DNA from: Aspidapion aeneum
Taxonomy: Eukaryota; Arthropoda; Insecta; Coleoptera; Brentidae
NCBI GenBank assembly: GCA_963576565.1
Contig: OY755047.1
Location: 21,211,171-21,275,170, forward strand
Reading direction: 5' to 3'
Length of the DNA: 64,000 nt
Of this stretch, positions 21,788-31,916 are shown piece after piece. Below the pieces are notes generated by a model. That model was not told the DNA's origin, did no database searches, and saw nothing but the letters and a program-made list of their open reading frames with translations. Positions within the stretch are counted from its first letter, which is position 1, and each line of letters begins with the position of its first letter. A program made the translations under genes and the position numbers.

Positions 21788-23922
21788 CGAGGGTTGTTTT
21801 TTTTTTCAGTTTTGCATATATAGCTGGAATAAAAACGTAGATAACTTTTACACCAGTATTTACTAAGACCTTAAGACTTAGCATTGTAGACCGGGTTTAA
21901 GTATCAAGTCTATAGACTTGATACCGACCGGTTTAAGTGTATTTTTTTAATACTCACAGGTCAAATAACTGCAAAGATTTGGTTCACCCTAATGTGCAAT
22001 ATGATTCTTCAGTGAGTTTCATCTCATATAAATTCAAATTAACTTTAGAAATAAAGAAAAACCACATAAAAATTTTCTAACGAAATGTCATTTTTTGGAA
22101 ATTTAGTCCGTGCAGTCGTAGGATTCCCGTTAAAAATAGTCTCAAATTATAGTACCACCCCTGAGGGGTGGTTTAAAGTTCGAATAACTATAGAAATAAT
22201 CCATAATTGACAAAAAACTTATATACAAAAATATTTAAAGCTAAATAATACATAAATAACTTAAAACTATATCTGTAGATGCATTACCGTATTAAATACG
22301 TATTAATATTTAAACACTGTAAAAAGCACAAGATATATTAGAATCCATTTTCAATTACACATTCACCAAAACAATTGACCATCGGTTTAATCGTCGTTAA
22401 CTTGTCTAAAAAATTAACATGTAAAATATAGCGGACAGCTGACACTGACTTACACCGTTTTTATTCGACATTTCCTAGTGACGTTTGGAGGTTTAAATAT
22501 GACTACCATTTTTAAACCAAATATTTTATTAGTTTTATTTATTTATAACCTTTGTGTGGAAATAAAGTCTTTGTTACAACGAAAAAAGATGACCCATATC
22601 GCAAGGTATTTATGAACAATTTATATAAATATTAAAAACTATTGCATTCAAGGGAAAAATAAGTAAAACCTTTAACCAAAATGTAGACTTTTAAACATAG
22701 GATTGTAGCACTTAGCACTGTAGACCCTTTAGTAAATACTGGTGTTAAAGACTTTATTGTTTCTCGAAGTATTCTCCATGAAAATGAATGCACTTTTGCA
22801 AGCACTCAAACCAGTTGTCAAAGCAAAAATGCCACTAGTTTGTTGGTACGGTCAAAATAGCATTCTTGAAGGCGTGGACTGCTTCCTCATGTGACTGAAC
22901 TCTTTGACCATGCATTCTTGATTTTTGGAAAAGTATGGAAACCGTTGGAATAGGTCGGGACTGTATGAAGGATGGTTTAACAATTCGAAATTTTGTTAGG
23001 TTAACGATTCAATGGTTCTTTGTTCGAACTTGCATTGTCTTAGGGGAGAACGATTCGTCGTTCGGAGTTGGTTTTTTAAAGCTTAGCGACGACTTTTGGC
23101 AAACAAATGGTAATTTACGAATCGGCAGTAGCAGTCCTTTGATGTTCCAGAGGAATTATTGCTACATGATCTGCTTTTGAGACAAATGTCGCGAGCATCG
23201 TTTTGGAGAATAGATAAATTTTGTTGGCTTTTCTTGATCTTGGAACGCCCAAACAGACGACTGACGTTTATTTTCGGGTTCATATGAGTAAATCCACGAT
23301 TCATCACCACTGACAATGCTGTACACGTTTTTCGAGATTCCTGCCTGAAAGCGGTATAGAGTATAGAGTTTTCTGACACCAATTGACCCTAGCTTCTTTC
23401 TGTTCTTCGGTTAATAGATGCGGTATCCAGCGGGAAACTAATTTTCTTACCTCTAATTCTTCATGTAAATTTTTTGAATTGATGTCTTTGAAATCCCCAA
23501 TGAAGCCTCAATCTCGCGATATATCACATGTCGATCTTCCGTTCTTCAACTGTTTTCGGTGCAACTGGCCTTAGATCGTCGCTAAGGCTAATATGTCCAT
23601 GCTTAAATTCTCCATACCAATGAGAAACTGTCGACTGATATGGTGCTTTATTACCGAAAACAGAAATAAACTCGGCAAGGCATTCTTGTTAAGATAATTT
23701 CCTTCAAATGTAAAAAATGATAGCCCAAAAATGTTCTTGGTTTAATTTCGTTTTTCGATTGATTTGTTAACTCAAAAAATTCACTGTAGTTCTAAAACTA
23801 TATGTATCGCACTGACGTTTTGAATTTGGGTTAGGTAAAGATTGAGGTTAAGTTTTAGTAAGGATATTCGATCAGTGTCGCCCTCTATGTTCCTATATGC
23901 AAAATATAAACGACAGCCCTCG
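21788..23922 (-). mobile_element. Defective mariner element carrying an insertion
   Basis: TA duplications flank inverted ends: CGAGGGTTGTTTTTTTTTTC at 21788 and the complement of CGAGGGCTGTCGTTTATATT ending at 23922. Both then continue into TTTTGCATATA. Transposase relic sequence fills 22745-23740 on the minus strand. About 850 bases (roughly 21870-22735) separate the transposase 3' end from the left end. They are bordered by inverted copies of CAGTATTTACTAA and GTAGACC, so they look like a later foldback insertion. Confidence 0.75.
22745..23740 (-). pseudogene. Mariner transposase, inactivated
   Basis: Read on the minus strand with shifts of frame, the product shows the mariner order. First comes an N-terminal helix-turn-helix region (QECLAEFISVFGNKAP and VSHWYGEFKHGHISL). 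Then comes the diagnostic GDESWIYSYEPENKRQSS block at about 23300, with the first catalytic aspartate. The end, near 22745, reads NWFECLQKCIHFHGEYF, the usual terminus of this family. Stops follow QKQIM and NVEERKIDM-type positions and there are several frameshifts, so no active enzyme can be made. Short ORFs at 22935-23574 on either strand are fragments or shadows of it. Confidence 0.8.
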
Positions 23923-23999
23923 TAGTTGGACGTACAGAGCGGAATTTCAATTAATTATCGAGAGACCGTGGAAAAATAAATAGATGCCAACGAAAATTT

Positions 24000-25680
24000 A
24001 AAAAAAAAAAAGGGTTTTGCCTGTTTTTTTCCTCCTAGGTATTTTTACAGTAATGTTTGCATTTTTTAAAAATATCTAAAGCCTAGTTTTTTTAGTTTTG
24101 ACACTGTTACTTGAATGAAAAACTTGGAGTTTCGGCTGCGTGGGTCAATGTACCTTTTCTATGTTGTCGAATATTTTTAAAATCACTAATCCAAAATTGT
24201 GAAAGGAGACAACTATTGAATCATTTTTTCACAAAATATCATCTTTTTGCATTTTTTCTATATATTCTTAAACCATTAATTCCATTTTTATAAGAGCTGA
24301 AAAACATTTAATTAAAATTTTAAATAAAGGAAGACGATTCTCATAAATTAAATTTAGAAAAAATGTAACTTTCGCTTGTTTAAAATTTTATAATAGAATT
24401 TTTGTTTGTTGTTTGTTTGTCACAAATCAAGCGTGTTGTGTTTTGTGCCAAAAAAGTTGTGTTGAAATTATTAGAGCAAATCATGTTATTTAATAAATAT
24501 AGAAAATTTTACGGGATATAAACAAAGGCCTAATATTTTAATATAATAATAAAAATTGTACCGTTGGTACCGAAGCGTAAGATAAAAAATCAGTGCAGGT
24601 TCTTGTATAGAAGAGAAAAATTAGTAATCGCATGAAAACTGTTAAAAAAAAATTAATAAAAAAAACACCCAACTGCTAAATCTACTTGTACCTACCTACT
24701 AGTCGCAGTACAAAATTCATAGATATACCTATAATTTATGACATGCTTCAACTTTTAGTTTTGTAAATATGTATGTTGGTGTCGCGCTAGAGGCTAAACG
24801 GCTGAACCGATTTTGATAAAGAAGGTGTCGTTGCATTGCTGCTGATCCCGAAAGTGCAATGGGCTAATTTTTTTTAAACAGGAATTAACATGGCGGTTGT
24901 CAGACGCCATTTTGTTACATGATGTAGGCTTTAAGGCATACAAATTATCTAAATTTTAGGCGATTTTAATGAAATTCCTTTGATCACCCATTGCAAATGT
25001 CCTCTAATTTGCTGTAATTCTTTTGTAGTCCGTCCTGCTCTCACCCATCCCCCTTCCTGTCATTCCCCCCCCCCACCCTCTTCAAAAACCAATTCGCATA
25101 ATTTTATCAAATATAGGGCGTTTTTAAAAATTATTATTGCACACGCTTTAGGATTGGTTTTCCAACACCATTTTACTAGTTCCCCCTCCCTTTCCCTCTC
25201 TTCTCCCCGCCCCCTTATTAGTAATAGTTGTAGCTATAACTTTCACAAATCTAGAGCAATTTCAAACATTCTTTCTGCACATACTTTAAAATTATTTTCA
25301 ACACCATTTTACTAGTTTCCCTCTCTTGACCAATCTACCCTTTGAGAATAATTCAATGTTTTACACAAATGCATGATTTAAGTAATAATTAGGTACCTTG
25401 ATTTAGTTAAATAAATGTCTGATTAAGAATTAAATCTAAAAGTTAGAAATAAAAACTTTTTTAATAAAAAAAACACCCAACTACTAAATCTACTTGTATC
25501 TACTAGTCGCAGTTGGGTACAAAATTACCCAAGAACCTGATTCATGAAAATACAAAACTGTATAATTTCGTAATTGCGCTTTCGCTATCAAAACTAAAAG
25601 TTGAAGTATGTCGTACATTATAGCCATCAATTTTGAACCCAAATTGAGTGGAGGGTTTTTTTAACTTAAAACATTTTTTA
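24000..25680. other. AT-rich intron with a small internal repeat
   Basis: A block CAACTGCTAAATCTACTTGT...TACTAGTCGCAGT at 24667-24712 recurs at 25478-25515, each followed or preceded by AAACTAAAAGTTGAAG in inverted order. A C-rich stretch lies at 25035-25220. The ORF 24980-25315 is a product of that stretch and has no recognisable domain. At 24790-24830 GGCTGAACCGATTTTGATAA recalls the core of families A and B. Confidence 0.5.
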
Positions 25681-25684
25681 TAAC

Positions 25685-26100
25685 TCAAACAAATTTTCGT
25701 GGCTAATCGGGTAAAAAAAAATAAGGGTTTTTTGTTTCTTTCGTATTTTTCCGTGGGTGGCTCAAAAGCTTAACCTCACGGGGGTCCAAGATCTAATGGA
25801 CACCTAATAAGTGTTGACAGACAGTTAACTGTTTCGTCCTTATGGGACTCTTCACAACACTGCTTGGTTAATATGACACCCTTGCTAAATTAAGTAGACG
25901 GTTTTGTCTCTCACCTTACATTTCTAGTGAGAAAACAAAATCATATACCCCACAAGAAGTGCGATCTACCGAAGTACGAGAGAAACTAAAACAGCAGCAG
26001 GCGAGTAAAACTGCTATATCATCTATCGATGAAGTATCGATTGAAGGAGAAATAATCCATCACGTGACCTACGACACACATTGTCTTTCTAGATCAGATC
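25685..26100 (-). mobile_element. Family E element
   Basis: The reverse-orientation copy: TTTTCGTGGCTAATCGGGTA, GCTTAACCTCACGGGGGTCC, AGTTAACTGTTTCGTCCTTA, and CATCTATCGATGAAGTATCG at the far end. Confidence 0.8.
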
Positions 26101-26214
26101 AACGCTAATTGCGTCTGTTCCGCTATTAAGACGTCGGCATCGAGTCTGTCAACGGAGTTTAAACAAGTTTTAAATTTTACATTTTTTATAACCTTTTTTA
26201 ACATCCTGTATTTA

Positions 26215-26310
26215 AAAATTAAGACGTTTAGGACATATGTTTAAATGAAGTTTTTTTTTCTCAAAATGAACCTAAAAAAAGCTCCTTAAAAAATATTGGC
26301 AAGTTATTCA
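26215..26310. repeat. Fragment of the CAGGGTGTTTCC palindromic element
   Basis: AAGACGTTTAGGACATATGT and the following ATGAAGTTTTTTT match one arm of the element at 58869-59614. Confidence 0.65.
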
Positions 26311-26770
26311 TTAACAACATAAAATTTTGATATTATAAACTCACATTTTAGCAAGCAGACATTTTAATAATTAATGACTTTGGTTCGTAAAAACAATATT
26401 AAACCTTTTTTTCCCACTGTCAACCCCATCCGTGGCCACAATTTGCATACAAAATATTTATGAATATTGAAATTATTTAACGCAAAAGTCGATCGATATG
26501 CTGTGCACGAAAATAGAGTTTTGCAAAACAAAACAAAGGGCGAATTTCGGATCCTATTAATTATTTATTTTAGCATTTGTATTTCCAGCTGTATGTATAT
26601 GATGGAGCTTGTTAAAATTTAACAACAGTTTTTGGATTCTTTACTTATTTAGTATGGTTAAGTGGGCGCCGGAGCACACGTGTGTAACAGAAAACAAACA
26701 TGTAGATTCGCTAGAAGAGAACCCTAAAAAACATAATAACAAAAACATTTCATGAAAAAAAAGCCAAGTA

Positions 26771-27396
26771 GAGTGAAACCTCTCCTAGCGGACACCTCTA
26801 CTAAGCGGACACTCTCTTTAGGCGGACAAATTTGTTGGAATCGAGCTTTTGTCTCTTTCTTTACATGTAAAATTCACTCCTATAACCGGAATAACCGGAC
26901 GCGGACAATTTTTTTTGGTTGAAAAATTCTGAAACCTCCCTTAACCGGAGGCGGACCTCTGACAACGGGACGGACCGCTGCACGACATGGGCATAAATAT
27001 TATATAGTATGTTGACCACAACGCACTCTGCAGCCGGGGAATTACCTCTTTCCGTTTTAACGCGGAGACTAAATACTTCTGTCGTATTTACAACATATTT
27101 TATTCGGCGGGATTCCTATATTTTATTTTTATTGCTCAGTTGCGTAGTAATAGATCTTTTTAAAATGGCAACTAGTAAAAAATTTCTTAGTTTACATGAA
27201 AAAATGGAAGTTGTTACCCTTTCGGAGAAGGAACATCTATCAGCACGACAGATTGCTAAAAAATTTAATATCGGAAAACTCAAGCAGCGGAAATTGTTAA
27301 TAAATATATATTAAAATTTCGCAGTTATCTCTCATAAGCGGACACCTCCAATAAGCGGACAAAATCGACGAAACCGTGAATGTCCGCTTTTCACTG
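26771..27396 (+). mobile_element. Internally deleted pogo/Tigger element
   Basis: TA duplications at 26769-26770 and 27397-27398 flank inverted ends (GAGTGAAACCTCTCCTAGCG and the complement CAGTGAAAAGCGGACATTCA). AAGCGGACA/AACCGGA-type motifs recur inside both ends. Only the transposase start survives (27165-27314); most of the coding region has been deleted. The empty site is preserved in the paralogous family C copy at 38180 (AGCCAAGTACGCGAAAAT). Confidence 0.85.
27165..27314 (+). pseudogene. N-terminal stub of a pogo/Tigger transposase
   Basis: ATG in the context TTTAAAATGG starts MATSKKFLSLHEKMEVVTL, then SARQIAKKFNIGK, the CENP-B/pogo N-terminal helix-turn-helix that binds the element ends. 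After about 42 codons the frame runs into GKLKQRKLLINIY and a stop, where the deletion joins the 3' end. A full Tigger transposase is several hundred residues, so this can supply at most the DNA-binding half-domain. The longer ORF from 27009 starts in untranslated sequence. Confidence 0.8.
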
Positions 27397-27559
27397 TACA
27401 CGAAAATTGTATTCCGTAAAAAAACCTCAGATAAAAGTAAAGCCAAGTTCTCTAATACTCTTTTTTTAAAGGATTTGAGTAATATTTTAGTTTAAGTAGT
27501 AAAATATACGGAATATTGTTTAAAACTTTTGCAACGCCTTGTTAAAAATTTTGGTGTTT

Positions 27560-28030
27560 TTAAATTTTTTCCTATAGTTTTATCATAGTTCTTATCAATC
27601 TTCCAAAGCTCAGCTCTCTAGCGTTTCTGGAAGTGGGCAATGTTACGTTTACATAACTTTACAGTTATAGGGAGGAAAGTTAATTAAAATTTTGGGGTTT
27701 TAGATTTTTTTTCTATAGTTTTATCATAGTTCCTATCGGCCTTCCAAAGCTCAACTCTCTAGCGTTTCTGAAAGTGGGCAATGTTAGTTTTACATAACTT
27801 TACATTTATTGGGGAGAGAAGCAAATTAAAATTTTGGGGTTTTTTAATTTTTTCACCAAAGTATATATAGTTTCACTATATTTCCTATCAGTCTGCCAAA
27901 GCGCAGCTTTCTAGCGCTTCTGGAAAGGGGCAATGATACTTTTACATAACTTCACATGTATAGGGGAGGGGAGTAAATTAGAATTTTGGAGTTTGTTGAT
28001 TTGGTTTGGTCATAATTTCTATCAGTCTGC
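27560..28030. repeat. Tandem ~120-bp units within family C
   Basis: At least three units each read CTATAGTTTTATCATAGTTC, TTCCAAAGCTCAGCTCTCTA, GCGTTTCTGGAAGTGGGCAA, TACATAACTTTAC and TTAAAATTTTGGGGTTTT. The units drift in sequence towards the right. Confidence 0.85.
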
Positions 28031-28449
28031 CAAATTTCAGCTTTGTAGCATGTCGGAAGTACAGTAGAATTTTGATGATCTATACATGAATGAGTGGCAA
28101 TTTCGACGTTTTTTTGAAATTTCGTAATTATTTTACTACTTTATAGCAGTCCATGAAACTTGAAGGGGTTGTTAACTCTATGAAGATCTACAACTGCGCA
28201 AGGTTTGAGTTTCGTAGCTCATTCGGAAGTAGAGTTTTAGATAGATCAAATATGGGCTGAAATGTTTTCAAGAAAAGATGGTGCCATGCCCTCAGATTCA
28301 TAAGTTCAGAACCTGTGTATCGTTTTAGCGGTAACTTCTGTGAGCTGTTAATTTTATTTGATATTGAAATTTGCGACTCCAAAACTTGAATCATGTTCCA
28401 AATTGATATTGTTATGTTTTAGACATTTACCATTAGTGGCGTATATAAG

Positions 28450-28530
28450 GGGGGCCTGGGGAACCCGCCCCCCCCCCCGAAGCTAAAATTTTTTTAGATA
28501 TTTTTCCCATCTTTCATAAATACAAACACA
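28450..28530. repeat. C-run block shared with the centre of the 1.3-kb foldback
   Basis: A run of C followed by GAAGCTAAAATTTTTTTAGA and TATTTTTCCCATCTTTCAT matches 10090-10150 of the foldback element. It is preceded by TTAGTGGCGTATATAAGG, resembling the start of hAT-type elements. Confidence 0.55.
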
Positions 28531-28829
28531 AAATACCATAAAAAACCGAACCGAACCCCGAAATTTTTTCCATATATACCACTGTTTACCATTATTTTTA
28601 TAAATGCTTTGGCAAGTTTTGTTTCTTTGGCGATTGGCATGACAAAAAAAAATCTGTTTACGCGATAAAATCTTATCATTAAAAACCCCAGCGTTAACAA
28701 TAAATAAAGCTAAATTGAGGTTTACAGAGACTTATCAAATACCTGCAAGAAAAAAGTAATTTTACCCCTCGAAAAACATACAGTCTAAAAAACGTGAAAA
28801 GCAGGAAACAAAACACAAAATGCGCTTAC

Positions 28830-29065
28830 CTGAATCAATTCCTTAAGTCTTTCCCTGGTGTAAACATTGCCGATTTCCTCCCCGAGCACCCAGTCCAAAC
28901 ATTTGGCAATAGTGTAGCTGAGCGGGAATGTGATGATCATAACAAACTTGGTGATCAGAATAGTTTTGGCGCCGATGGCCAACCCGTGGCGAGAACACAC
29001 CGCTTGCGGGAAGATCTCACCGAAGAATACGATGGCCAAGGTTGAGAAGATGACGGCAATTACAC
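28830..29065 (-). CDS. uex: uex exon 7: DUF21 membrane core
   Basis: Residues 511-588, after completing a glycine codon shared with exon 6. It reads [20 protein letters not shown], then [20 protein letters not shown] and [35 protein letters not shown] is the most conserved stretch of the CNNM transmembrane domain and lies in the ion-conducting region. Two hydrophobic helices are visible ([13 protein letters not shown] and [15 protein letters not shown]). The acceptor is CCGATCTTTCCAG (AG at 29066-29067) and the donor is CAG|GTAAGCGCA. A family E repeat begins only about 17 bases upstream of the acceptor AG. Confidence 0.96.
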
Positions 29066-29082
29066 CTGGAAAGATCGGAATT

Positions 29083-29975
29083 TTAAAAAATCAAACAAGT
29101 TTCGTGGCTAATCGGGTAAAAAGGAGTTTTTGTTTCTCTCATATTTTTCCGTGGGTGGCTTGAAAGCTTAACCCCACGGGGGTCCAGGACCTAATGGACA
29201 CCTAATAAGTGTTGACAGTTAACTGTTTCGTCCTTATGGGACTCCTCAGAACACTGCTTGGTCAATGTGACACTCTTGCAAAGTTAATTAGAAGGTTGTG
29301 TCTCTAATCCTATGTCAATAGTAAGAAAACTCTCGCAAGAAGTGCCATCTATCGAGATATGAGAAAAACAAGAACAAGAGCAGGCTACCCAAAACTCCTT
29401 TTTATCCGATTAGTCACGAAACTTGTTTGATTTTTTAAATTCATGGGTACTAAATTTCACGTTTGTTAGTATTATTTGGCTTAAAAATTCCGTTGACTGA
29501 CGCTCACGTGTCTGATAGCGGGTAAAAACGCAATAAGCGTTGATCTGGCCTGAAAGGCAGAAAGAGCTGTCGTAGATCACGGTTTGGTTTGTTTCTTTTT
29601 ATTTGTTTTTGATCTTTTCATTGATCGATATGTATAGCAGTTTATTTCGCCTGCTCTTGTTCTTGTTTCTCTCGTATCTCGGTAGATGGCGCTTCTTGCG
29701 AAAGTTTTCTCACTATTTACATATGATTAGAGACAAAACCGTCTAATTACCATCGCAAGAGTTTCACATTGACGAAGCAGTGTTCTGAGGCGTCCCATAA
29801 GGACGAAACAGTTAACTGTCAACACTTATTAGGTGTCCATTAGATCTTGGACCCCCGTGAGGTTAAGCTTTCAAGCTACCCACGGAAAAATATGAGAGAA
29901 AAAAACTCCTTTTTATCCGATTAGCCACGAAACTTATTTGATTTTTTAAATTCACGGGTACTAAATTTCATACTT
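29083..29975. mobile_element. Inverted pair of family E elements abutting uex exon 7
   Basis: A reverse copy (29083-29385) and a forward copy (about 29400-29975) are joined. Each ends in GATTAG(C/T)CACGAAACTT followed by GATTTTTTAAA. TTCACGGGTACTAAATTTCA follows at 29951 and a near-identical string at 29441. The outer left end lies just upstream of the exon 7 acceptor. Confidence 0.8.
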
Positions 29976-30413
29976 GTTTATGAACCATTAATTTTTTTCG
30001 GTCAAGATGTAAGAGTTATTATTATTAGAACATACAAAAAAACGACAATTTAACAAACTTTGACCGTTTATATCTCAAAAACTGTACATAGAAAAACTTA
30101 ACTTTACTTATATTTTTGTTTAGTTATGGAGTCGACTATAACTAAAAATATAGCCAATTCCACCGAGACAAAAATTTCCCATAAGGCCTGTGTAAACGGG
30201 TGAGGTGTTCTTTGACTAAATTCACTATAACGATCTATTCGTTTGCGTATATATACGACTAATTACAACAAACCCCATGTGACAATATATTGCATATTAT
30301 TTGTTAAAAATAATAAGAATTATAAAAATGTAACTAATGCATAATAATGAAACTTACACTCTTCCCTTTTAAACTGGCGAAATAAAAGTTAAAGCACTGC
30401 CATGTTATACCTA

Positions 30414-30910
30414 GAGACCCTGTATGTATGACATATTTTCAAGAAATAGAGACGCGACAAACAAATCAAAGTTACTCAAATTCACATTTTTGAAGTGTAA
30501 ACTTCTTTAGGCGCGTTTAGCAGTTTTTGTGGGTAGTGAATTGAACTGAGCAGTCAGGTCAGCCGTGTGGAAGCACACACAATTTTGTTTTTGGTTATGT
30601 TATTTTCTTGGCAAGTCCATTGGCGTTTTACTAATAATAACTTATGTTCTCAGCGATGAGTGATATCACATCATGCAACATATAAACAAACACGTTTGTC
30701 TGTCATCCCCTATAAATGTTTGTCAAAAATCGTTTATTTTTATTTTCCGACGCTTATGAATTAACAAGAACGGAAGATGCATCTCTCTATAAACAAGGCT
30801 AGACTATAGAGGACCTATATTTCCCTCCTTTCTTTTTGACTTAAATAAATTTGACTTTGATATGTTTGTCGCATCTCTATTTCTTTAACATATGTCATAC
30901 ATACTAAGGA
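30414..30910. mobile_element. Family H terminal-inverted-repeat element, copy 1
   Basis: Starts after TA with GAGACCCTGTATGTATGACA and AATAGAGACGCGACAAAC, and ends with GTTTGTCGCATCTCTATTTC and ATGTCATACATAC. The interior (TGTCAAAAATCGTTTATTTT, AACAAGGCTAGACTATAGAG) is shared with 36367-36752. TA target preference suggests Tc1/mariner ancestry. Confidence 0.8.
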
Positions 30911-30956
30911 CACTCATCATAAAGGTAAGCGTTATAGGAAGCGAAGCTAACGTCAG

Positions 30957-31218
30957 GCTTTCTATTTTTTGGTTATTATTTTTGACATGTTTTCCTCGGT
31001 TTCGCATTGGCGGTTATGTTGTTTTACACAGTAGGTACCTAAACTATATATATTTATGTAATTAGAATTAAAAAGTTATGCTGCAAACTATCTTGAAACT
31101 GTATCATTAATAAATAGATCTTTAGACTGTGTTAAAACCACATTTTTAGAATAACAACGAGCCGCCAATGCGAAACTAAGGAAAACATGTCAAAAATTAT
31201 AACCAAAAAATAGAAAAT
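30957..31218. mobile_element. Palindromic MITE
   Basis: CTTTCTATTTTTTGGTTATT, TTGACATGTTTTCCT and TTTCGCATTGGCGG on the left are mirrored by CCGCCAATGCGAAAC, GGAAAACATGTCAAA and AACCAAAAAATAGAAA on the right, around an AT-rich centre of about 110 bases. Confidence 0.8.
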
Positions 31219-31497
31219 CTCGGTTAGTCCGCCAGTACTTTTTTTCAAGAGGAACACGTAGTACTTTCCAGAAATCGCATACGATGTCTAGATACTTCAT
31301 GTGTCAGAAAAGTGTAGAAATCATATAGGATTCCCGCGATTTCCGATCGAAAATCAATTTGTATGAGAATCAACAAAAAGAAAATTATATGTGATTTCTG
31401 GAATTTTTGAGTGATGTCAGGAATTTTAGAGTAAATTTCCGTGTTTTTTAAAGATAATGAAGACTCAGTCAAGTCGTTTAGTAAGATTAAGACTTAC

Positions 31498-31683
31498 CAG
31501 AGGTCATGTCATCCAACAAAATGGTAAACGACGAATTGACAAGGGTGTTTCCCAACAAAATGGAACACAGCAAGTAGTTGCCGTGGTCTCTCACCGGCTG
31601 AATAGTTCTGGCGTATTTTTTCTCTTTCTGAGACCCCGTGTTGCACAGAATCTTTAGTTCGGTCTTGTCCAGGGACATCAAAC
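31498..31683 (-). CDS. uex: uex exon 6: membrane domain, TM1-TM2 region
   Basis: Residues 449-509 plus the split glycines at both edges. It reads [40 protein letters not shown] and [25 protein letters not shown] within the second helix and the preceding GNYLLCS..LG are CNNM hallmarks and carry polar residues lining the cation site in family structures. The acceptor is TTTTCTTTAG (AG at 31684-31685) and the donor is CTG|GTAAGTC. The phase runs 1 in, 1 out, matching exons 5 and 7. Confidence 0.96.
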
Positions 31684-31916
31684 CTAAAGAAAATTAAATA
31701 TCTATTAACAAAAAACAATATAAAAAAGTTGTTTTCAAAATGAGAGTTATCAAAACAAATATAAACATATGTCACTATAAATTATTTGCTAAATCATTTG
31801 GATACTTGGATATTTTACAAGTGTATGGGACATATTGCTTTTCTTGCCATGCCATATAGGGCGCTTTTGCAATGGTCTAATATGAGAAACCCAACACTCC
31901 TAATTACGGGCGAGTG

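Larger units (their letters stand above)
26730..28410 (-). mobile_element. Family C element, reverse orientation, interrupted by Tigger
   Basis: In reverse order it has the family C landmarks: GTGGCAATTTCGACG, GATCTATACATG, a series of ~120-bp units, and the AAAGCCAAGTTCTC block at 27440-27460. It is split at AAGCCAAGTA by the 626-bp Tigger insertion. The matching uninterrupted site is at 38172-38186. Confidence 0.75.
3415..28829 (-). other. uex: uex intron 7 (~25.4 kb), transposon-filled
   Basis: The longest intron of the window, bounded by GTAAGCGCA after exon 7 and TTTTTCGACAG before exon 8. Its content is listed separately: LINE segments, foldback elements, mariner, Tigger and families A, C, D and E. 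The stretch 3430-4600 shows no recognised element. Confidence 0.85.

Noticed and set aside
24980..25315. 111-residue ORF
   Set aside because: A Pro/Ser-rich product of a C-rich low-complexity tract with no recognisable family.
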